Part shown: in pieces, positions 44,577 to 55,424 of the stretch
How positions within the stretch are numbered: the stretch's first letter is position 1
Layout of the letters: every line of letters begins with the position of its first letter
Source: Proteles cristata cristata
Lineage: Eukaryota; Chordata; Mammalia; Carnivora; Hyaenidae
Direction: 5' to 3'
Assembly: GCA_017311185.1 (NCBI GenBank)
Contig: JAESUZ010005462.1
Coordinates: 2,418,001-2,482,000 of the forward strand
Length of the DNA: 64,000 nucleotides
Program-made: the position numbers and the translations under genes
The notes under the pieces: model-generated
Database searches by the model: none
What the model was told of the DNA's origin: nothing
Seen by the model: only the letters and a program-made list of their open reading frames with translations

Positions 44577-44928
44577 TCACTCATTGCCCCCTCATCCTGG
44601 GCCCACTTTCCTGACTCGGAGAAGCTGAGGATCGCTGAGTGCTGTGGCGGAGAACTAGCACATCGCTGGGATGACCTGTCCGCATTTCATGTAGTCGGCA
44701 AGCTGTTTTGTTTTTCTTAAGACAAAACCTTACATGCTGAAATCTTGTTATTGAAACATTACTTCCACTTTAATCATATAAAGGACTTTCCTCTTTTAGA
44801 TCTAGACAGATAAATTTTATTCTCACATGTTGGGCTTACCTTTCAATTTATGTGTGTCATAGATGGAGAAGGATGTAAGTGAGACAGAAGGATACGGACA
44901 AATATAGAAAGACATAAAGGTGGCTGTA
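44577..44928. other. unassigned DNA in the inverted-repeat spacer
   Basis: GC-richer at 44590-44700, then AT-rich. Nothing recognised. Confidence 0.4.
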
Positions 44929-45458
44929 TGTGTTTTCTAGTGTGGAATAACAACACAAACTGAGTTAAAGCAACACATTTATTATGTCACAGTTTCTGTG
45001 GATCAGAAGTCCAGCATTGACGTGGCGAGGTTCTCTGCTCGGGTGAAGACTTAAATCAAGAGTTGGGCAGTCTTATTTCTCATGTGGAGGTTCTGCAGAA
45101 AACAAATATTTCCAAGCTCATTCTCACTGTTGGCAGAATTCAGTTCCCATAGTTTGTAGGACTGAGGTTCTCATTTCCCTCTTGCTGTCAGGTGGGGTTA
45201 CTCTACTCGAAGAGGTCACTTGCCCTCCTTGCCATCTTCAAGTCAGTGATGGTGCATCAAATCTTTCTCGTGTTTGAATCCGTGACCACTCCTTCCAGAT
45301 TTAAAGAGCTTATGTAATTAGGTCAGTCCAGCTGGATAATTGATTTGGGAGCTTAATTACAGCAGTATCTAGATTAGTCTTTTGAATGACAGAAAGAAGG
45401 TTGTCTGAACACCAGAAGATGGAAATCATGGGGCCATCTTGGAATTCTGCCTGTTATT
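44929..45458 (-). mobile_element. MaLR-like LTR
   Basis: On the plus strand: TTTTCTAGTGTGGAATAAC, AGCAACACATTTATTATGTC, ACAGTTTCTGTGGATCAG, TGTTGGCAGAATTCAGTTCC, TTGTAGGACTGAGG and GGGGCCATCTTGGAATTCTG. This is the order of an old mammalian MaLR/MLT-type LTR in reverse. Its minus-strand polyadenylation region would be near 44980. Diverged; family named from memory. Confidence 0.5.
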
Positions 45459-46331
45459 GTGGCCTTTTAAATGTATTGGGCTTTTAGGTGAAGGTCTTCA
45501 GTGTCTTCAGGTCCTGTGCTCACCCTACCCACAATTAGCATGGCTTTCATACTTTGCTAACTATGGAGAGAATGGGAGCCACTATAGCCATGTCCCCAAG
45601 AACAAGTAAGAGAAGGGGATTTTTTCTCTGCTTCTGGTCAGTTTGAACCTGGGCCAAGACCACCAGCATAGCTGATAATTGTGACAATTTTTTAGGAGAT
45701 CAGATTACTGCTGACCCTATCCCTTCTTGTCATATTAGACCCCAAACCGTCCTCAGATGGAAATAATTTTCAGAACTTGAATAACTGTGCTCTAGAGGCA
45801 AACCCTTACAGCTAGTGACACATTCCATTTGGCACCAATTCGGTCATATTCTCAAAGCATACAGTATATCTAAGTGACATTTGTGGTTATTGCTCTCTGA
45901 TACAGGTCATGGGTGCATATCTTTTTAACAGAAATATTACAAAGAGGAAGAAAAGCATGTAGATTACCAAATTTGCTATTTGGGTTGGAAGCATTAAGTA
46001 AAGTTTATTTTTGTTCTCTCCGAAGATAAAGGCCATGTTAATAGTGCACCTATGGTAGAATATTCTGCCTGCTTAACAGCAATAAAATGCTCAAAACAAT
46101 CGAAAGCCATTTGCTTTCATGTACTAAATATAAACTTTTTGCTTATTAAATAAAGTTATTGCAGCTGCCTGACAGCTCAGATACCAGTAAGGGGTCTCAT
46201 CCATGTTGGATGAGTAGTTTGATAGGATAAAATTGGCTGCTACCATCCAGAAAAAAGGATAAGAAAAGGTTGCCTTTCCAAAAATAGGGCCTATGGTGGG
46301 ATATCTGGTCCTTCTTCTTCTCCCTCTACAG
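45459..46331. other. unassigned DNA
   Basis: No repeat recognised with confidence. Contains TTATTAAATAAAG near 46143. It could be decayed retroviral internal sequence next to the LTR-like segment, but no frame supports this. Confidence 0.35.
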
Positions 46332-46513
46332 GGAGGTCATCTCGGGTGAAAACTTAAGGGGGTGCCAAAAATGTCAGTCACTGAGATGGATAACATTTTT
46401 AGTTGTAGTGAAACACAGATAGCATAAAATTTACCCCTTAATAATTTTTAAGTATGTACTTCAGTGGCAAAATACATGTGCAACCATCACCACCATCCAT
46501 CTGCAGAATGCTT
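46332..46513 (-). repeat. right arm of the 180 bp inverted repeat
   Basis: Reverse complement of 44397-44576, including both the L1-like part (CATAAAATTTACCCCTTAAT) and the adjoining non-L1 part (CTTAAGGGGGTGCCAAAAATG). The spacer between the arms is about 1.75 kb. Confidence 0.9.
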
Positions 46514-48312
46514 GAGTCTGTTATAATAAAGGCAAGAGCACTTTATTTGATGCCAATGACCTTGGCTTTACTATTTGATGCCAATGACCTGGGATTGCTA
46601 AGTTGTGCTTGGTCTCATGTCATTCAATCAGTATGGCTGAGTCACTCCATCACCCACCTTACAGCTAACTTGTCCTGTAGCCCCAAACACCGAAACCTCC
46701 AGCCATTTAATCATGGGTGTCTATGTACTCTTGGCCCCTATAGTCAAGAGAAAGAAGGCTCCTTTTGGACTGGAACTTACTTCCTACTGTCTATCTCATG
46801 TCACAGTATTTGCTAAAATAAATCCAACTACTGCATACAGCATTTGGCTATCTTACCGGCTTCTTATGCCTCCTTCTCTCCTATCCTTCTCTTCATCCTT
46901 TTCTGCCCCCTCTCTCTCCTCCTGTGTCCCCGCTTCCTTCCTCTTTCCCTATCCCCATCGTCCTCTTGAGAGTCCTTCAGCACATGTGTCAATTCTGAAA
47001 TTAGCTCCATGTTGATCAGCACATTCTGGTTCTCCCCACCGCTCTGTGATCTTATTATTTCTCAGCCCCTAGTTCATCCTCACTTGTCTATTTTTCATGA
47101 TGCTGAATTTTACTTCAGGAGATGTTCCAAATTTCTCTCAAATTCTGCCCCAAGTCTCTACCTTCTGCTAGGTTTGTATATGGTTTAGGAAAGGGGCATT
47201 AGCATATCAATCCCTTATGATCTGTTCTCTCAGTCACACCTCCCTGATAGCATATTCCCAGAGTTTGGAAATAATGGGCTTTTTGTCTGGCCATGATAGA
47301 GTCCTGGCTCATTTGGCTTTCTTACTACAGAACTGTGAGTGTAGGTATAAAAGTTTGACCAATTAACTTCTAGGTTTCTCCTCTCTGGCATTTGTGTTTC
47401 TCCCTTTTGTCCTCAACTCTGGCAGATATGTCTAGGTTGTCCTCACTGCTTTGGAAAAGGCAATGCCAGGTGAGAAAGAAAAATGGCCTAGGAATACCTC
47501 TGGATTTTGTGCATTCAAAAATGTAAGTCATTAGAGGAGAAATGATTGAGGAGACAAGCAAATGTGCTGGCCAAGAGCAGGAGGGTAAGACTGGAAGAAA
47601 GACCCCCTGAAGCTGGGGTCACAAAGGGAGGGCGATGAGCACACATCCCAGGGGAGCCACCAGGAGGTGGCAGGAGCCCAGACAGGAATGGTGCACTTGG
47701 ACTTCCAAGCCACTGGCACCTCTCCAAGACTCTCAGGCCCTTGTGACTGGGAGCACTGGAACTACTCTTCAGTCCCCTGTCCCTCCCCAGGGTGCCTGCG
47801 GAACTGACATTCACTGTGGGATTTAAGAACTCAGTAAGAAATACTGTTATCCTAGTGTAATGACTGCTTTTGTTCAAAAATAATGATGTTGCATTTTTAT
47901 GAGACCGTAATTCAGAATTTTCATTAATTTAAACCCCCGTCCTATTAATTATTTGGAAACAATGCAATTTTGTCTAGTTTCCTAGCAAATGAATTATCTG
48001 AACACATTGATCAACCTTTGTTTTGTACATTGTGTGTCTGGATTATGGAAGGGGTTCTTAAATGTTATTTCAGATGTTTTACAAAGCATCCTGGGAAATC
48101 TGCTTGTTCAGATCTGTGAATGGAAACTATTTTCTTACTTTCTCCTCAAGTAGATTATCTTATTTGCTAGAGACATGAGCCAACTTGATATCATCAACTG
48201 AAGATGGCCACAAACACTTTGCCATCTCTTATATTGAAAAGGGAAAACAATTTGGCCTTTCTTAGAAAATTGGCTTCCACTAAGTTTTGGAGCAGTTTTT
48301 GTTATTATTAAT
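46514..48312. other. mostly unique DNA
   Basis: A 19 bp motif TATTTGATGCCAATGACCT is duplicated at 46544-46562 and 46572-46590. 46860-46970 is pyrimidine-rich. 47640-47810 is GC-richer with overlapping chance frames. 47870-48160 is unique, AT-rich and free of repeat signature. Confidence 0.4.
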
Positions 48313-48326
48313 AGACTTCATTCTTT

Positions 48327-48544
48327 TTCTTTTTTAAAAGAAGATTTCATTTTATTTTTTAGAGAGCGAGGGAGAAAAATAAGGAGCAAGTGTGAGCTGG
48401 GGGAGAGTGGAAGAAGGGGGATAGAGACAGAAAGAGAGAGAATCTTAAGCAGGTTCCATTCTCAGCATGTAGCCTGATGTGGGGCTCGATCTGGGCCAAA
48501 ATCATGAGTCAGAAGCTCAACCTACTGAGCCACCCAGGTGCCTC
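48327..48544 (-). mobile_element. CAN-SINE, older carnivore subfamily
   Basis: A minus-strand copy with a TTTTTAAAAGAAGATTTCATT tail side, GATGTGGGGCTCGATCTGGG and the head TCAGAAGCTCAACCTACTGAG, CCACCCAGGTGCC. The duplication AGACTTCATT (48313-48322) recurs as AGGCTTCATT at 48546-48555. Confidence 0.88.
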
Positions 48545-48555
48545 TAGGCTTCATT

Positions 48556-48892
48556 TTTTAAGAGCAGTTTTATCTTTACTGAAAAATTGATCAGAGAGGA
48601 ATTCTCACATACCCGTTATCTCCTGCACACTGTTTCTTCTATTATTTGTATTAGTGTGAAACATTTGTTATAATTGATAGATCAATACTGGTACATTATT
48701 ATTAACAAAGGTCCATAGTTTACATTAAGAGTCACTCTTGGTGTTGTACATTTTATGCATTCACAAAATGCATGATGTCATGTGTTTACCATTACAGTAT
48801 CATACAGAATAATTTTATTCCATGAAAATTCTCTGTGCTCCATCTATTTATGCTTCCCACCCTACCTTCCTACCCCTGGCAACAACTAAACA
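48556..48892. other. AT-rich spacer, possibly old L1
   Basis: AGAGCAGTTTTATCTTTACTG and TTCACAAAATGCATGATGTC could be from an old L1 3' region in reverse, but the match is too weak to call. Confidence 0.3.
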
Positions 48893-49091
48893 TTTTTTAG
48901 TTTATTTATTTATTTTTGAAAGAGAGAGAGAGAGAGGCAGAAAGAGAGGGAAACAGAATCCAAAGCAGGCTCTGTGCTGTCAGTGCAGAGCCCAACATGG
49001 GATTAGAACTCAGGATCAGTGAGATCATGACCTGAGTCGAAATCAAGATTCAAATCAACTGGCTTCACCGACTGAGCCACTCAGGTGCCCC
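48893..49091 (-). mobile_element. CAN-SINE
   Basis: A minus-strand copy with TTTATTTATTTATTTTTGAA, (GA)n, GTGCTGTCAGTGCAGAGCCC, GAGATCATGACCTGAGTCG and the head ACCGACTGAGCCACTCAGGTG. An insertion AAATCAAGATTCAAATCAACTGG lies within the head region; its first 20 bases are AAATCAAGATTCAAATCAAC. No clear duplication. Confidence 0.88.
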
Positions 49092-49499
49092 AACTTTTTA
49101 CTGTCTCCATGGTTTTGCCTTTTCCAGAGCAACATGTAGTTAGGATCATACAGTATATAGCTTTTTTAGGCTGGCCTCTTTCCTTTAGTAATGTGCATTT
49201 AAGGTGTGTGGACAGTATTTTTATGCTGAACACAGGACAGAACACAGGAAAATTAGCATGTCAGTCATTTACGTGACCCAATGGATTCTACTCATGCAAT
49301 TCCATTAACTGAGGCAAATTAACTGCAACTCATAAGAAGAGGATTATTTTCTAACATTTCAGTAGTATTGGTTATATATGTGATACTTAAGCATGGTGCA
49401 TTTATCTGAAGACATATTTCAAATCAGTGACTTGTTCAGAAGTAGAAAAACTCAACTTTATGTCTATCACTGCTTTTAACATTTTGATCATGTCCAGTG
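49092..49499. other. unassigned DNA
   Basis: No family recognised; AT-rich. Confidence 0.4.
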
Positions 49500-49685
49500 T
49501 ATCTGACCTCATGCTTAATGTCTTGCCTGCATTTTCTCAATACTCATAAGAACCATGTTTCAGAAGGAAAAAAATGGAGGCTTAGAGAAGTTGCATTTCA
49601 AAAGTCACATATTCAGCAGGTGGTAAAGGTAGGACTTGAACTCAGGTTGGTCTGTCTCCAGAATCTATGTGCTTAATCACTTGGC
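49500..49685 (+). mobile_element. MIR element
   Basis: CATTTTCTCAATACTCATAAG, TTTCAGAAGGAAAAAAATGG, GGCTTAGAGAAGTTGC, AAGTCACATATTCAGCAGG and GGACTTGAACTCAGG follow the MIR order. Confidence 0.65.
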
Positions 49686-50169
49686 CTCTTATTTAATATA
49701 TATAGAAAATATAATTTTGCATACTCATAAGCAAAGCTGAGGAATTCACTGAGCCTGTGTAGATCTTTTGTATATAAAGTTACTTTGGCAATTCTATCTT
49801 ATGTCTTGTCATGGAGTTCTAACATGTTTCTACCCCTTGATAGGTCAAACTGCGCCTAGCTTTCCCTATCTGAGGCATTTCTGCTGCATGAATACACAAT
49901 GATGTGTAAAAACTGGAAAGAACAAAGAATCAGAAAGTCCCCAAATGAACCCACTTCCTCAGGATGTTGTTTCCATTCAGAAATACTGGGGGCCTCATAC
50001 AGGCTCCCTGAATGCTAACACTCCTGAGTTAAGCACCATGAGATGCTCTTAAAAGTTGTACTGCCCTCAGAATTAGTCATGTCCTTCAGGAGGACTGCTT
50101 CCTTAACTAAGATTATTTTTCACCACTTCCTGCCATGAGCTAAATACAGAGAATTTAATGTATTCATTT
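49686..50169. other. unassigned DNA
   Basis: No repeat or gene recognised. Confidence 0.4.
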
Positions 50170-50730
50170 ATCCATTAAATATCCCTTTAGCCCCTCTATA
50201 TGCCAGACCCTGAAGGATGTAGAAGTAAACAAATAACCACAATATAGGGGCACAAGTGCTAGAGAGGAAGTCAATATGGGTCCCACAGTGGCGCAAAGAA
50301 AGGACTAATGCAGAATTCTGTTTGAACGTCAGGGAAGGCAATGCCCAGAGGCAATGTTTGAGCTGGAATTCATGGTAGAGATACCTTATCGCAGAGGGCT
50401 TGCAAGGGTATAGAGACTGAGCTAGGTGGCTATCACTGCACTGTGAGGGGAGTTTGGAGCCTATGATTTGAGGAGAATGATGGAGGTATGGGATTGGACA
50501 GATAGTGGCTAGGGGAGCAGTATGATGTCCCATGTGCTGCAGGCTACCACAGAATTTCAAAGACATTGGAGACTTTAAGAAGCGGAGGAGTGACACATTT
50601 GTACCTTTAGAAAAATTGTGGAAGAATGCTAGCAGAGAGGTAAGACCAGATACTGGGTAACCAATTAGGTTATTTGTTGGGGACATTGGGCAACGATTAG
50701 GGTCTGGGCCCAGGTGGTGGCAGTGAGATA
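50170..50730. mobile_element. ancient LINE/L2-like interspersed repeat, weak
   Basis: TATATGCCAGACCCTGAAGG, GGAGTTTGGAGCC, AGCGGAGGAGTGACACATTTG, AGACCAGATACTGGG and GGTGGTGGCAGTGAGA resemble a widespread old mammalian repeat that I associate with L2-type elements. The longest open frame of the window (216 codons, minus strand 50818-50168) lies across it and is best read as a chance frame. Confidence 0.4.
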
Positions 50731-50929
50731 GAGAGAAGATATATATGTTTAAGATGTAAACTTGAGGAAGGAAAGAATTTGCATATTTAAAACTTTTACT
50801 TAAATCCAGATTTTTCAAAACTAAATAAAAAATAACTTTTTCTTGACTCCTATTCTTGTCTTTGATATCATCATTAAACCCTTAAATGGTGTATTGTTTA
50901 TACTAGTACTTTTCAAAGAATTAACTTTA
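50731..50929. other. AT-rich spacer before the outer L1
   Basis: No recognisable feature; leads into A-rich sequence at about 50926-50945. Confidence 0.4.
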
Positions 50930-52637
50930 AAAAAATTTTAATGCAATTTATTTAAATTAAACTAAAACAAAACATAACAAAACCATTCACCCATTTCTCC
51001 TATGTCCAATGCTCTGCCTCTAGAAACCACCAATTTGCTGTCTGTATTGCTGAGCTTAATTTAAATAATTTTTTTAGATTCCACATATACGTGAACTCAT
51101 ATGATATTTGTCTTTCTTTGTTTGACTTATTTCACTTAGCATAATGCCCTAGATGTCCATTCACATCATCTCAAATGGCAGGAAATCATTCATTTTTATG
51201 ACTGAATAATATTCCATTGTATACCTATACCATAAATTCTTTATCCATTCATCCATCAGTGGACATATAGGTTGTGCCTGTATCTTATTTATTGCAAATA
51301 ATGCTGCAATGAACATGGTGGTGCATATATCTGTTTGAATTAGTGTTCTCACTTTCTTTAGATAAGTACCCATAACTGAAATCACTGATATGGTAGTTCT
51401 ATTTTTTATTTTTTGAGGAAACACCGTATCATTTCTTATAGTGCCGGCACCGATTTACATTCCCATTAATAGTGTGCAAGTGTTCCCTTTTGTACACATC
51501 CTTGCCAACACTTGCTATTTCTAGTCTTTTTGATAATAGCCATTCTAACAGGTGTGAGATCATATCTCAAATGGTTTTGATTTGCTCTTCTCTGGCAATT
51601 AGTAATGCTGAGCATCTTTTCATCTAATGGTTAACCATTTGTATGTCTTCTTCAGAAAAGTGTCCATTCACATCTTCTGCCCATTTTTAATTGGATTGTT
51701 TTATTGTTATTGAGTAGTATGAGTTCTTTATGTATTTTGGATTTTAGTCCCTTATCAGATATATGATTTGCAAATGTTTTCTCCCATTCAGTAGGTTGCT
51801 TTTTCATTTTGTTGATGGTTTCCTTTGCTGCGCAGATGCTTTTGAGTTAAATGTAGTCCCACTTACTTGTTTTCTTTTGTTGCTTTTGTTGTTGGTGTCA
51901 GATTTACAAAATCATCACCAACATCTATGTCAGGAATCTGACTGACTATGCTTTCTTCTAGGAGTTTTATGGGTTCATGTCTTACATTCAAGTGTTCAAT
52001 CCATTTTGAATTAACTTTAATGTATTGTGTAAGACAGTAGTCCAGTCTCATTCTTTTGCTTATGACTGCCCAATTTCCTCAACATCATTTATTGAAGAGA
52101 CTGTTCTGTTCCCATTGTCTATTCTTGGCTCCTTTGTTGTAAATCAATTAACTGTCTGCGTGTGGATTTAATTCCAGGCTCTTTATTGATCTATATGTCT
52201 GTTTTTATGCCAATACCATGCTGTTTTAATTACTATGTCTTTGAAATATATATTTAAATCGGGAAGTGTGATGCCTCCAGCTTTGGCCATGCAGGATTTT
52301 TCTATGGTTCCATACAAATTTTTAGATTTTTTTGTTCTACTTATGTGAAACATGACATTGAAATTTTGACTGGGATTGTATTTAATCTGTATATTCCTTT
52401 AGTTCGTATGGATATTTTACAATATTAATTCTTCCAGTGCATGAGCACAGAATATCTTTCCATTTATTTGTTTTTTTTTTCAACATCTTTCATTAATGTC
52501 CTGTAGTTTCCAATATATAAGTCTTTCAACTCCTTTGTAAATTTATTCTTAGGTAATTTTATTCTTCTTGACTCATTGTATATGGAATGAGTTTGTTAAT
52601 TTCTTGTGTTGATAGCTCATTAATAGGGTATAGAAAC
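50930..52637 (-). mobile_element. old L1, 3' part (outer element, left piece)
   Basis: Reverse complement of an L1 3' UTR and ORF2 C-terminal half. Landmarks are TTGACTTATTTCACTTAGC near 51121, AATATTCCATTGTATACC near 51208, ATAATGCTGCAATGAAC near 51298, TCTTCTGCCCATTTTTAATTG near 51674 and CCTTATCAGATATATG near 51752. A minus-strand frame (51424-51161) still reads as ORF2 C-terminal sequence (TMEYYSVIKMND). It breaks off at 52637 where a plus-strand L1 was inserted, and resumes at 59577. Confidence 0.85.
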
Positions 52638-53684
52638 TGGCTGGATCCAACATGGCAGAGAAGTAGGGGGACCCAAAGTTTCCTCATCTCTCAAACACAG
52701 CAGTGTTGAGGCCAAAGGACTTTGAACTCCAAGAGTCTGGGCTGCAAAGTGACAGAGATGCCTCCAGGGACCCATAGGGACAAATTGGCAGGCCATAGGT
52801 GTATGATTGCAAACTGGGAGAGATAAAATCAGTGGAAGAAGAATGGAGGGGAAGGATGCCCTTCTGCAGAGAGACAAAGGGAAGAGAAGGAGAGGCTGAG
52901 TAAGTGTAGGACTATATATGGAAGAGAGAACAACCACAAACCAGGACAGGGAATGATCCAATCTCTAACTGGGGCTTTCTCTGGACTGGGCCCAGCTGAC
53001 CAGCTCATGCACCTGGGGAGGAGGGGGCCAGCCCCAGGCTTGGTAACTAGTTCAAAGGCACAGTCCACAGTGGGAGAAAGCAATCTCCTCCCTGCAGTGC
53101 TGTGGGAAGAAGGCATATAACTGTTCTAAGGACAAAGACTGCCTGCGATCACAAGCCAGAGAACACGTACAGGGAAGTGTGGAGCGGCTCTTCCCCAGAA
53201 CCCATCGCATCTAGCAGGACCCGTTAAGACATCAGGATTTAAATCCTAGCCGGCTCCAGCGAGGCACAGGAGTTGGTGGAGCGGGACAAACTGCCTCCTT
53301 CATGCCTGCAGCACAGTGAAGACAGCCTGAACAGAGTGGTTTGAGACATCTGGTCCATGGAGGAGAGACTAGGGTGTTGCCGTTTTTCTCCCCATCACCA
53401 ACAAGATGGGGCTTCAGGGAACGATAGTGGGCACACAGTGGAGGCGGACCCGCCTGCACCAAACCATGCCCTTCTGTACCTGGTAACTGCGTTATCTACT
53501 GGAGCGGGATTGACACTGACCAACCAGACAGTCCCCCGTCTAGACCAGCGGTGCCACCAGTTCCAAGGTACCCAGTGGTTTTGGATTTTCTGATTTAATT
53601 TTTGGATAATTCTTATAATATATACATATTTTTTTTCCTTGATCCCCCCTTCTTATTTCTTCCCTCCTCTAGTCTGATTATACT

Positions 53685-53754
53685 GGTTGTTGGCATGGTT
53701 AAGCAGACATATTCAATCTTGTTGCTGGTATGTTTAAGCAGACATGTTTAATCT
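53685..53754 (+). repeat. imperfect 35 bp tandem duplication in the L1 5' UTR
   Basis: Two units share GGTTAAGCAGACAT or TGTTTAAGCAGACAT and a following TTCAATC or TTTAATC, at 53685-53720 and 53721-53754. Repeated units are common in L1 5' regulatory regions. Confidence 0.75.
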
Positions 53755-54229
53755 ATTCTCTTTTTACCTGTACTATATCTCCTTCTTTATTTTCCTCTCC
53801 CTCTCTCTGTATTAAGCCGTATAGTTTCTCTGTCTGGTCACTTTTATTTTATTTTATTTTTTTAATTTCCCCCCACCCCTGTCTTTTCTCTCTTTGTATG
53901 GGATAAAGCCTCTTCCATCAGCACTGCCCCCAGCCTGCTATTTACTTGTAGCTGGTGTTCCTGGTTTTTTGTTTGTTTGTTTGTTTCCTTTCCAAGGCTA
54001 CTTCAAAGAACAAATCAAAGCACACCTGGTAGAGGGGCCAAAACATCACTATGAGTAGGGAGATAAAGCAATCAAAGTCATAACAACAGAAAACAAGTAA
54101 CGCACTCCAAAAAACACCTCCTGAAGGGCCAGGCCCTGGACAGTGTTTGAGCCCTCTTTAATATAGTAGTGCTCACAGGTCAGGACACATAACAAGATTT
54201 TAAAATACACAAGGGACAGGAAACTAGCC

Positions 54230-55357
54230 AAAACAACAAAACAGAAGAATTCTCCTCAAAAGAAATTTCAGGAGGAAATGACAGCTAAAGAATTAATCAA
54301 AAACAGATATAAACAATATAACTGAAAAAGGATTTAGAATAATAGTCGTAAGATTAATCATTGGGCTTGAAAAAAACATAGAAGACAGAAGAGAATCTAT
54401 TGCTGTAGAGATCAAGGAACTAAAAAATACTCTCGATGAATTTTAAAATGCTGTAAATGAAGTATAAAATAAACTAGAGGCAGTGGCAGTGAGGACTGAA
54501 GAGGCAGAGGGGAGAATATGTGAAATAGAAGATAAAATTATGGTAAAAGATGAAGTTGAGAAAAAAAGAGATTGAAGTATTCTGAACCATGAGGGTAGAA
54601 TTAGAGGACTAAGTGATTCAATGAAATGTAATAACCATATCATAGGAGTTCTAGAAGAAGAGAGAGAAAGGGACCAAACATGTACTTGAACAAATCATAT
54701 TTGAGAACTTCCCCAATCTTGGGAAGGAAACAGACATTGAAATCCAGGAGGCACAGAGAACTCCCTTCAGACATAACTTGAATTGATCTTCTGCATGACA
54801 TATCATAGTGAAAATGACAAAATACAAAAATATAAAGAGAATTCTGAAAGAAGCAAGGGACAAAAAGACCTTAACCTACAAAGGTAGACACAGAAGGGTA
54901 ATAGGAGACCTATCTACTGAAACTTGGCAGGCTAGAGGGAATGGCAGGAAATATTCAATGTGCTGAATAGGAAAAATATGCAGCTAAGCACCCTTTATCG
55001 AGGAAGGCTCTCACTCAGAATAGAAAAAGAGAGATAGGGGCGCCTGGGTGGCTTAGTCGGTTAAGCGTCCGACTTTCGCTTAGGTCATGATCTCGCAGTT
55101 CGTGGGTTCGGCCCCACGTCGGGCTCTGTGCTGACTGCCAACTCAGAGCCTGGAGCCTGTTTCAGTCTGTGATTCCCTCTTTCTGACCCTCCCCTGCTCA
55201 TACTGTCTCTCTCTCTCCTAGAAATAAATAAAATAAAAACATTTAAAAAAAAAAAAAAAGAAAAAGAGAGATAAAGGTTTTCCCAGACAAACAAAAACTG
55301 AAGGAGTTCATCACCACAAAACCAGCTTTACAGGAGATCCTAAGGGGGACTCTGTGA
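54230..55357 (+). pseudogene. L1 ORF1 remnant (RNA-binding protein)
   Basis: ORF1p is the RNA-binding, trimer-forming L1 protein. The translated pieces show MTAKELIKNRYKQY near 54270, GDLSTETWQA near 54908, and a C-terminal segment with TFPDKQ-like FPDKQKLKEF near 55281 ending QEILRGTL with a stop at 55355-55357. Frames are broken many times and the SINE at 55037-55258 splits the C-terminal domain. The start is approximate. Confidence 0.8.
55037..55258 (+). mobile_element. young-type CAN-SINE inside L1 ORF1
   Basis: Full length with A box TGGCTTAGTCGG (55049-55060) and B box GGTTCGGCCCC (55105-55115), the latter lacking one A relative to the usual GGTTCGAGCCCC. It carries ACTTTCGCTTAGG, CTGACTGCCAACTC and CCTAGAAATAAATA, shared with the copies at 20158 and 62328. 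The perfect 15 bp target duplication AGAAAAAGAGAGATA is at 55022-55036 and 55259-55273. The A tail is still long and pure, which supports recent insertion. Confidence 0.96.
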
Positions 55358-55424
55358 TTGGAATATTGCAAAGACCACAAAGACCAGAAACATCATTACA
55401 AGCGTGAAACCTAGAGATAAAACA

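Noticed and set aside
46454..46816. 120-codon plus-strand frame
   Set aside because: It starts inside the inverted-repeat arm (L1-derived) and includes a 19 bp direct repeat. No domain recognised.
50168..50818. 216-codon open frame on the minus strand, the longest in the window
   Set aside because: No recognisable domain. It lies across sequence that resembles an ancient L2-type repeat and has no supporting promoter or splice context. A chance frame is more likely.
55037..55120. tRNA-like head with A and B boxes
   Set aside because: It belongs to the tRNA-derived SINE. It cannot fold as a mature tRNA and is followed by SINE-specific sequence, so it is not a tRNA gene.
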